DNA of 8,618 nt from an uncultured Lysobacter sp. Its GTDB lineage: Bacteria > Pseudomonadota > Gammaproteobacteria > Xanthomonadales > Xanthomonadaceae. Below, piece by piece: positions 1-5,240 of this stretch; within the stretch, counting starts at the first letter, position 1; each line of letters begins with the position of its first letter. The notes beneath the pieces were generated by a model. The model did no database searches and was not told the DNA's origin. It saw nothing but the letters and a program-made list of their open reading frames with translations. The translations under genes were made by a program, and so were the position numbers. Where the stretch lies: positions 1 through 8,618 of the forward strand of contig CAMLID010000116.1 in assembly GCA_946480055.1 (NCBI GenBank), in the 5' to 3' direction.

Positions 1-1
1 G

Positions 2-328
2 CAGGAGTTCGGCCCCTGGGTGTTCACCGCGTTCAAGTGGATGGCCAAGCTGCGCAAGCTGCGCGGCGGCAAGCTCGACATCTTCGGCTACACCGAGGAG
101 CGCAAGATGGAGCGCCAGCTGATCGCCGACTACGAACGCACCGTCGGCGACCTGCTCGGCGCGCTCGACAACGGCAACGTCGACCTGGCCGCTGAGATCG
201 CTTCGATTCCGGAGCACATCCGCGGCTACGGCCACGTCAAGGAAGCGCACCTGCATGAAGCCAAGCAGCGCGAGGCGGAGCTGATCAAGCAGTACCGCAA
301 TCCGCTGCGGATCGTGCAGGCGGCGTAA
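2..328 (+). CDS. Indolepyruvate/2-oxoacid:ferredoxin oxidoreductase family protein, C-terminal fragment
   Basis: This is the last 108 codons of a gene that begins before the window. The frame is open from base 2 and ends at TAA 326-328. The segment containing FGYTEERKMER, IADYERTV, EIASIPEHIRGYGHVKEAHL and a closing YRNPLR matches, from memory, the extreme C-terminus of the large fused indolepyruvate ferredoxin oxidoreductases (roughly 1,150-1,200 residues, with thiamine-diphosphate, iron-sulfur and gamma-type domains in one chain). These cytoplasmic enzymes oxidatively decarboxylate aryl or branched 2-oxoacids to acyl-CoA and reduce ferredoxin. The catalytic domains are outside the window, so cofactor motifs cannot be checked. 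A GTG at 20 is in frame but internal, because the conserved reading continues upstream of it. The gene converges on the M61 peptidase gene and is followed 23 bp later by an intrinsic terminator. Family assignment is fairly sure; substrate is unknown. Confidence 0.85.
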   Translation, partial: QEFGPWVFTAFKWMAKLRKLRGGKLDIFGYTEERKMERQLIADYERTVGDLLGALDNGNVDLAAEIASIPEHIRGYGHVKEAHLHEAKQREAELIKQYRNPLRIVQAA

Positions 329-351
329 GCGGCTTCGGCGAGCGCAGTACG

Positions 352-384
352 AAGAAAGCCTCGCGGATGCGGGGCTTTCTTTTT
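352..384 (+). terminator. Intrinsic (Rho-independent) terminator of the oxidoreductase gene
   Basis: Bases 354-364 pair with 369-379: GAAAGCC with GGCTTTC, then a U-G pair, then CGC with GCG. The loop is GGAT (365-368). The AA at 352-353 can add two more pairs with TT at 380-381. The stem runs directly into a T tract at 380-384. It starts 23 bp after the oxidoreductase stop codon, which is the usual position. On the minus strand the stem is followed only by TTCG, so termination of the convergent M61 transcript here would be weaker. Confidence 0.9.
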
Positions 385-421
385 GGCATGGGGCGGCGTG
401 ATCGCGACGAAGCGGCGGGCC

Positions 422-448
422 GGTCGCGACCTACGTCGCTCCCATCCC
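422..448 (-). repeat. REP-like palindromic element, copy A
   Basis: This copy matches copy C (521-547) at 24 of 27 positions and has the same orientation. It lies inverted to copy B. It carries GGTCGCGAC followed by CTACGTCGCTCC. The differences are one in the central loop and two at the head end, where the head reads ATGG instead of GTAG on the minus strand. It is noncoding and lies between convergent genes. Confidence 0.75.
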
Positions 449-473
449 GCGGTTTCGGAGATGCTATGGCTTT

Positions 474-500
474 GGGGTAGGAGCGACGTAAGTCGCGACC
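474..500 (+). repeat. REP-like palindromic element, copy B (GTAG head)
   Basis: A GTAG head at 477-480 is followed by GAGCGACGTAAGTCGCGACC (481-500). It contains a small stem, GCGAC (483-487) with GTCGC (492-496), around a GTAA loop. A conserved tetranucleotide head plus a short palindrome is the layout of REP elements associated with REP-associated tyrosine transposases (RAYTs). The GTAG head recalls the SMAG repeats described in Stenotrophomonas, a relative. The copy is the exact reverse complement of copy C. Confidence 0.8.
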
Positions 501-520
501 ACGCAGCAGCCGAAGCTCAC

Positions 521-547
521 GGTCGCGACTTACGTCGCTCCTACCCC
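521..547 (-). repeat. REP-like palindromic element, copy C (GTAG head)
   Basis: This is the perfect 27-bp reverse complement of copy B, separated from it by a 20-base loop (501-520). One more pair, T473 with A548, extends the match to 28 bp. B and C together resemble the paired REP units called BIMEs. The pair ends 56 bases beyond the M61 stop codon on that gene's downstream side, so the hairpin would form at the 3' end of its transcript. It could stabilise or help terminate that RNA. Confidence 0.8.
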
Positions 548-603
548 ACAACACACGGTCGCACACGGCGGCCTTCGACACGTCGGCCCGGCGCGGCCTT
601 GGC

Positions 604-2514
604 CTATTTCGGCGCCAGGATCTTCGTCAGCCGGTCCGGCGTGCCGGGGATGCGTTCCAGGCGCGGGTACTTGAGACCGTCGCGGTAGTCGATGCGCACC
701 GTCTTCACCACTTCGCCCTGCTTCACCACCAACTCGATCGGCTGGCCTTTGTCCTTGGCGGCCGTGATCGCGTCCTTCAGGCGTTCGCCCTCGAAGACGT
801 AGCCGTTGACCGCGAGCAGGGTCGAGCCCGGCGCCAGGCCGGCATCGAAGGCCGGGCCGTCCCAACGCACCGACGACAGGGTCGAGTCCTTGTTCGACAC
901 GATCAGGCCCAGCGACCAGTTCAGGTCGGTGACCTTGCGCGCACCTTCGGTCTGCTTGACGTAGTCGCTGGGCTTGTCGGTGTAGACCAGCTTCCAGCCG
1001 CTCGCGGCCAGACCATCCAGCGGCGCGGCGTTGGCGTCCAGGCGTTCGCGCAGGAAGCTCGCCCAGTCGTGCCTGGCGACGCCGTCCAGGGTCGCGACCA
1101 CGTCGTCGAAGGTGTAAGTCTTGACCGCGTAGCTGCCGTCGTCGACGCCGAAGAACGCGGCGGCGAAATCGTCGAGCGAGCGCTTCTCGCCGCTGAGTTC
1201 GCGCAGCTTGGCGTCGACCGCGAGCCAGATCAGTTGGCCGGCGGAGTAGTACTCCTCGCTGAGCTGCTGGCTGCGATAGGGCTGCGGCCGACGCAGGCCG
1301 ATGATCGGATCGTTGGTGGTGTCCTGGACGTTGCGCCAGGCGAAACCGGGGCGGTCGGTGGTGTAGGCCGCCACCGTCACCGCCAGCACGTCCAGCGCGG
1401 TCTGCTCCTTCCACATCCGGGCGCGCGCGGTCAGCACATAGCCCCAGTATTGAGTCTGGCCTTCGTAGACCCAGAGCAGGCTGTCCTGCATGGGCACGTT
1501 GAAGTTCGGCGTGGCCAGGTCGGCCGGACGGCGGAATTTGCCGTTCCAGGAGTGGGTGTACTCGTGCGCGAGCAGGTCGCGGCCGACCGCGGTCTTGTCC
1601 CAGTCGGTGAAGTACTCCGGGTCCAGGCCGTTCTCGCTGGAGCGGTGGTGCTCCAGGCCGATGCCGCCGAGCTGGTCGGACAGCGAGAACAGGAAGTCGT
1701 AGTGGTCGTAGTGCTGCGAGCGGAACAACCGCATCGCCTGCTCGACCATGCGCCGGTGCGCGGCGATCTGCTCGGGCTTGGCCTCGAGGTACTTGGGATC
1801 GTCGGCGACCACATTCAAACGCACCGGCACCTTGGCGCCGGGGGCGAGGTCGATCTGCTTGTAGTGGCGGCCTGCGAACAGCGGCGAATCGACGAGAGTG
1901 TCGAACGAGACCGGCTTGTAGCGCAGGGTGTCGCCCTCGCGCGTATCGACTTCCAGCGCGGTGCCGGACTGCCAGCCCGCGGGCAGCTTCAGCGAAGGCG
2001 CGATCCGGATGCGGCCGGCGTCGTGGCCGGCCGGGTACAACGCGACCGCGTTCCACTGCAGGCTCAGCATGTCCTGGCTCATGACCACGCGGCCCTGCTC
2101 GCCGCCGGTCGGCGAGAGGTAATCGAACGCGAGTTCGATCGTGCTCACACCCTCGGGCACGACCAGCTTGAACGCGTAGACGTCGAGCGGGTCGCGCTTC
2201 CAGGCGATGCGTTGGCCGTTGCCGGTGACGACCAGGCCGGCGAGCTTGTTGATCGGGCCGGTCGGCGAATGATTGCCCGGCAGCCACTGCGGGTAGAGCA
2301 GGGTCAGCGGACCGGGCTGCACCGGGATGCGTTGCCTGGCGTGGAACACGCGGTGGGCGAGGTCGGTGGCATCGACCTCCAGCGTCAGCGTGCCCGGGTA
2401 CGCGCTGTCCGGAACCGACTTGTCGGCCGACGGCGCGGCCTGTGCGGCGGACGACAGGGGCAGCAGCGCCGCGATCAGCAGCGGCAGCACGGCGAGCGAC
2501 GGACGGACGGGCAT
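604..2514 (-). CDS. M61 family metallopeptidase (glycyl aminopeptidase-like), exported, with PDZ domain
   Basis: This is a 636-residue zinc peptidase of the M61 family, which removes N-terminal residues (glycine or alanine in the studied Sphingomonas enzyme). Residues 1-27 form a signal peptide: a short basic start, a Leu/Ala-rich core and an AQA-like cleavage site, so the protein is probably periplasmic or secreted. An N-terminal beta-rich domain fills about residues 35-235. The gluzincin core follows: GGIGLEHH near 283-290, the zinc site HEYTH at 317-321, and YEGQTQYWG with the likely third ligand Glu351. A conserved EEYYSAGQLIW segment lies near 420-430. Residues about 532-612 form a PDZ domain (WDGPAFDAGLAPGSTLLAVNG). 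All key residues are present. The start at 2514 has a GGAG 8 bases upstream and opens directly into the signal peptide. The alternative ATG at 2583 has no RBS and would add 23 Arg-rich residues before the signal. The natural substrate cannot be told from sequence. Confidence 0.93.
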   Translation of the reverse strand: MPVRPSLAVLPLLIAALLPLSSAAQAAPSADKSVPDSAYPGTLTLEVDATDLAHRVFHARQRIPVQPGPLTLLYPQWLPGNHSPTGPINKLAGLVVTGNGQRIAWKRDPLDVYAFKLVVPEGVSTIELAFDYLSPTGGEQGRVVMSQDMLSLQWNAVALYPAGHDAGRIRIAPSLKLPAGWQSGTALEVDTREGDTLRYKPVSFDTLVDSPLFAGRHYKQIDLAPGAKVPVRLNVVADDPKYLEAKPEQIAAHRRMVEQAMRLFRSQHYDHYDFLFSLSDQLGGIGLEHHRSSENGLDPEYFTDWDKTAVGRDLLAHEYTHSWNGKFRRPADLATPNFNVPMQDSLLWVYEGQTQYWGYVLTARARMWKEQTALDVLAVTVAAYTTDRPGFAWRNVQDTTNDPIIGLRRPQPYRSQQLSEEYYSAGQLIWLAVDAKLRELSGEKRSLDDFAAAFFGVDDGSYAVKTYTFDDVVATLDGVARHDWASFLRERLDANAAPLDGLAASGWKLVYTDKPSDYVKQTEGARKVTDLNWSLGLIVSNKDSTLSSVRWDGPAFDAGLAPGSTLLAVNGYVFEGERLKDAITAAKDKGQPIELVVKQGEVVKTVRIDYRDGLKYPRLERIPGTPDRLTKILAPK

Positions 2515-2522
2515 GGAGACGG

Positions 2523-2526
2523 CTCC
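2523..2526 (-). promoter_or_regulatory. Ribosome binding site fixing the M61 peptidase start
   Basis: The minus strand reads GGAG here, 8 bases before the ATG at 2514-2512. No such site precedes the upstream in-frame ATG at 2583. This supports the shorter start. Confidence 0.7.
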
Positions 2527-2660
2527 GGCGTAACGAGGACGATCCCGCATCCTACGTGCGCTGGCCGCGCGCTCCTCTCCCATAGGTCACGTTTCACGGC
2601 CGGCCGGGCGTGGAATGCCGCCTCCGGCACACTCGGCAGACTGCGCTGGCCGGGGGCAGC

Positions 2661-2683
2661 GGGAGCGACGAGCGTCGCGATCG
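2661..2683 (+). repeat. Degenerate REP-like element, copy D
   Basis: GGGAGCGACG followed by AGCGTCGCGATCG. It matches the reverse complement of copy E at 19 of 23 positions, and shares the GGAGCGACG half of copies A-C. The differences fall in the central loop and one base of the distal half. It lies in the gap between the M61 peptidase gene and the serine hydrolase gene. Confidence 0.6.
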
Positions 2684-2718
2684 CACTGCAGGCGAGGCGG
2701 CGACGCCGAGTGAGAGAT

Positions 2719-2743
2719 CGATCGCTACTTACGTCGCTCCCAC
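2719..2743 (-). repeat. REP-like element, copy E (GTGG head)
   Basis: On the minus strand this reads GTGGGAGCGACGTAAG followed by TAGCGATCG. It keeps the GCGACGTAAGT core of copies B and C, with a GTGG head and a changed distal arm. It is inverted to copy D with a 35-base spacer, so D and E could fold into an imperfect 23-bp hairpin 51 bases beyond the serine hydrolase stop codon. Confidence 0.7.
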
Positions 2744-2794
2744 AGAAAGCTTGCATGGCCGCGGCCGGTCGAGCCGGCTCGCGACCGCACGCGC

Positions 2795-4462
2795 TTACGG
2801 CGCGCGCTGGAACTCCAGCACCGCGCCGCCCTGGCGCAGGGTCAGGGTCTTGGCCGGGCCGGGCTCGGGCGCGAACTCCAGCACCGCTCCGACCGAGTCG
2901 ATCGCGAAGCGCGTCGGCGAGGTCGCGGCCAGCGCGAACGGCGGCTGGCCGACCATCTGCGCCATCAGCTGCTCGCCCTGCTGGAACACGGTGAGCACCA
3001 TGCTCTCGCGGGTGTAACGCCCGACCACGCGCTCGCGCACGGCCGCGGGCAGCGCGATCGCGACCGTGGCCGCGGGCAGCGGTTCGTCGGTGCGCGGCGA
3101 GAACGTGCCCTCGCCTTCGCCGTCGGCGTAGAATCGGGTGCCGGTCACCGCGCCTTTGGCGTCGCGCTCGAAGCGCAGCCGGCTCAGGCCGTCCTCGAAC
3201 AGGAACTCGTCGGGCCCGATCGCGGTCATCGGCACGCGCTGACCTCCGATGCGCTGCGAGACCAGGCGGCCGTCGATCACCTGCATCGCACGCGCGGTCT
3301 TGGCGTCGGAGCGGTACACGCCTTCCAGCGACTTGAGCTGGGCGGCGTCCAGCGCCACCGGTTTGGCCTCCGGATAGGGCTGGCCGATCGCGTAGGCGGC
3401 GAGCTTGCGCGCCAGCACTTCCGGCGGACGCTTGCCCGGCGCGACGCTGTCGCTGTTCTGGACGATCGCGACCGTGGTGTCGCTGCCGGGCAGGTAGAGC
3501 AGGAACGACATGGCGCCGAAGATGCCGCCGCCGTGCGCGAGCAGGTCGCCGCCGCGCAAGGTGGTGCGCTCGATGCCGTAGCCGTAGTGCTCCTTCCGCG
3601 CCGCGCCTTCGGCCTCGATCATCCGTGCGTAGAGGTCGCCGCGCAGCACCTTGCCTTCGTGCAGCGCGCGGTTCCAGCGCATCAGGTCGTCGACGGTGGA
3701 CACCAGCGCGCCGGCCGCGTGCGGCTGGCTCATGCTGGCGTAGTTGGCCGGCGCCGGACGGCCCTGGCTGAGCGTGTAGCCCTGGACCTGGCCGGGAATC
3801 AGCGCGTGATCGTCGCCCCAGCGGGTGTGCTTCAGGCCCAGCGGCTCGAACAAGGCCTGCTGCAGGTAGGCGTGCCAGGGCTGGCCGCTGGCGGCTTCGA
3901 TCACCGCGCCGACCAGCACGTAGCCGGAGTTGTTGTAGGCCCACTGTGCGCCGGGCGCGAAGTCCACCGGCTGGTTCTTGAAGCTGTCGATCAGCTGGGC
4001 GGTGCTCAGGTCCATGCGGATCGGCCCGGCCATCACGCCGGGGATGCCGGTGTAGCTCTTCACGCCGGAGGTGTGGTTGAGCAGTTGCTGCACGGTGATG
4101 TGCGCGCCGTTTGGGTAGTCGGGCAGGTACTTGGACAGCGGATCGTCCAGCGAGACCTTGCCGGCCTCGACCAGCTTGAGCAGGCCGGCGGCGGCGAATT
4201 GCTTGGTCACCGATCCGATCCGGAACACGCTGTCGGGCGTCAGCGGCACGCCCAGCTCGACGCTGGCCTCGCCGCGCGCGCCGCGGAACAGCACCTGGTC
4301 GCCGCGCGCGACCAGCAATGCCGCGCCGGGGCCATCGCTCGGATAGTTGTCTTGCAGTTGCTGCTCGGCGAAGCGCGATACATCGGCCGCGGCCGGTGGT
4401 GTGGCGGCGATAGCGGGCAAGGACGCGGCGGTCAGCGCGAGGGACAGGATCCAATGACGCAT
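2795..4462 (-). CDS. Exported serine hydrolase, class C beta-lactamase/esterase fold, with tandem C-terminal lipocalin-like repeats
   Basis: This is a 555-residue protein of the beta-lactamase-related (Pfam Beta-lactamase, PF00144) family. That family includes class C beta-lactamases, DD-peptidases, D-aminopeptidases and esterases, which form an acyl-enzyme on serine. Residues 1-20 are a signal peptide ending AIAA, so it should be periplasmic or secreted. The catalytic domain spans about 25-360. It has SVTK (nucleophile Ser84, Lys87), YNN at 176-178 (the YxN motif) and HGG at 310-312 (replacing KTG). After it come two similar segments, about 372-455 and 472-555. Both open with (E)GVYR/GRYT-type strands and resemble DUF3471-like domains. 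True AmpC enzymes lack such a tail and have KTG, so a peptidase or esterase role is likelier than antibiotic resistance. The start at 4462 has GGAG 9 bases upstream. The ATG at 4477 has no RBS. Confidence 0.9.
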   Translation of the reverse strand: MRHWILSLALTAASLPAIAATPPAAADVSRFAEQQLQDNYPSDGPGAALLVARGDQVLFRGARGEASVELGVPLTPDSVFRIGSVTKQFAAAGLLKLVEAGKVSLDDPLSKYLPDYPNGAHITVQQLLNHTSGVKSYTGIPGVMAGPIRMDLSTAQLIDSFKNQPVDFAPGAQWAYNNSGYVLVGAVIEAASGQPWHAYLQQALFEPLGLKHTRWGDDHALIPGQVQGYTLSQGRPAPANYASMSQPHAAGALVSTVDDLMRWNRALHEGKVLRGDLYARMIEAEGAARKEHYGYGIERTTLRGGDLLAHGGGIFGAMSFLLYLPGSDTTVAIVQNSDSVAPGKRPPEVLARKLAAYAIGQPYPEAKPVALDAAQLKSLEGVYRSDAKTARAMQVIDGRLVSQRIGGQRVPMTAIGPDEFLFEDGLSRLRFERDAKGAVTGTRFYADGEGEGTFSPRTDEPLPAATVAIALPAAVRERVVGRYTRESMVLTVFQQGEQLMAQMVGQPPFALAATSPTRFAIDSVGAVLEFAPEPGPAKTLTLRQGGAVLEFQRAP

Positions 4463-4471
4463 GCGGGAAGG

Positions 4472-4475
4472 CTCC
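4472..4475 (-). promoter_or_regulatory. Ribosome binding site fixing the serine hydrolase start
   Basis: The minus strand reads GGAG, 9 bases before the ATG at 4462-4460. The site overlaps the competing upstream ATG (4477-4475), which itself has no purine-rich site before it. The shorter start also places the basic residue and hydrophobic core as in a normal signal peptide. Confidence 0.65.
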
Positions 4476-4577
4476 ATGGATGGGCGGCGGCCGTGAAAGG
4501 AACGCCGCTTCGCCGTGCGTCCCTGCCGTCGTCGCGACGATACGGGGTGCCGACGATGCGCCGCCAGTGTCGGAAGC

Positions 4578-5216
4578 TCAGCGCCGCCAGACCAGGCAGC
4601 GGTTGTTGGCCGGCATGGCGACGTCGGCGACCAGGTCCAGGCCGATGCCGCGCGCGAGCGCGTCGACGGCCTCGAAATCGCGGATGCCCGAGACCGGGGC
4701 GCGCTGCTTGAGCCAGCCGTCGAACTCGCGGTTGCTGTCGCTGGTGTAGTCGCCGTGGTAGTTGAACGGGCCGTAGACCACCACGGTCGCGGCATCGGCC
4801 AGCACGGTGGCCAGTCCGGCGAACAGCGCCTGCACCTGCGGCCAGCCCATGATGTGCAGAGTGTTGGCGCTGAACACCGCGTCGTAGCCGGAAACCAGCG
4901 CGACCGGATCGGAAGGAATGGGCGGCGGCGGCGCGAAACCGGGCAGCGGCGCGGTCACCGCAGCCAGTTCGAACGGCGGCGGCGTGTTCGCCAGCGCGGC
5001 CTCGTCCAGCCAGGCGCGGATGCCGGGCAGGTATTCGGCGCGATCGGAGCATTGCCAGGTCCAGCCCGGCATCGCCGCGGCGAAGTGCGCCGCGTGCTGG
5101 CCGGTGCCGCTGCCGATTTCGAGCACGCTCGCGCGCGCCGGCAGGTAGTGCCGCAACACGGCCAGGATCGGCTCGCGGTTGCGCTCGCACGAAGGCGAAT
5201 GGGGTTTGTCGGTCAT
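4578..5216 (-). CDS. DUF938 family class I SAM-dependent methyltransferase
   Basis: This is a complete 212-residue protein. It follows the DUF938 pattern over its whole length: CERNREPIL near 10-18, the SAM-binding loop EIGSGTGQH at 33-41, SD at 57-58 (likely the ribose-binding acidic position), YDAVFSANTLHIMGW at 111-125, YGPFNYHGDYTSDSNREFD at 148-166, GIRD at 177-180, and the closing MPANNRCLVWRR at 201-212. Length is normal for the family. It is a soluble cytoplasmic protein with a Rossmann-type fold, and its methyl acceptor is unknown. The gene begins 24 bp after the FAD-dependent dehydrogenase stop codon on the same strand, so the two are probably one transcript. No strong RBS precedes the ATG at 5216, which fits translation coupled to the gene upstream. 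The start is supported by the conserved CERN segment just inside the N-terminus. Confidence 0.92.
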   Translation of the reverse strand: MTDKPHSPSCERNREPILAVLRHYLPARASVLEIGSGTGQHAAHFAAAMPGWTWQCSDRAEYLPGIRAWLDEAALANTPPPFELAAVTAPLPGFAPPPPIPSDPVALVSGYDAVFSANTLHIMGWPQVQALFAGLATVLADAATVVVYGPFNYHGDYTSDSNREFDGWLKQRAPVSGIRDFEAVDALARGIGLDLVADVAMPANNRCLVWRR

Positions 5217-5240
5217 GCGCTTAGCGTATCGGCGAGCGCA

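Noticed and set aside
422..547. The spaced repeats in the convergent gap as a small CRISPR array
   Set aside because: The copies alternate in orientation and are internally palindromic, the spacing is uneven (25 and 20 bases), and no cas gene is present.
383..688. A 101-codon plus-strand frame and an overlapping minus-strand frame (285-581) in the convergent gap
   Set aside because: Both run through the REP-like copies, whose translation gives repeated Arg-Asp-Leu-Arg-Arg-Ser and Gly-Arg-Ser-Asp-Val-Ser stretches. This is repeat DNA, not protein.
1069..2994. A 641-codon plus-strand frame opposite the M61 peptidase
   Set aside because: It is antisense to a gene with an intact zinc site and PDZ domain, crosses the REP-containing gap, and has Arg/Gly/Val-rich content typical of a shadow frame.
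2795..4462. The serine hydrolase as a true AmpC beta-lactamase resistance gene
   Set aside because: It has HGG in place of KTG, YNN in the middle motif and a large C-terminal extension, and no ampR-like gene is adjacent. The wider esterase/peptidase family is a better fit.
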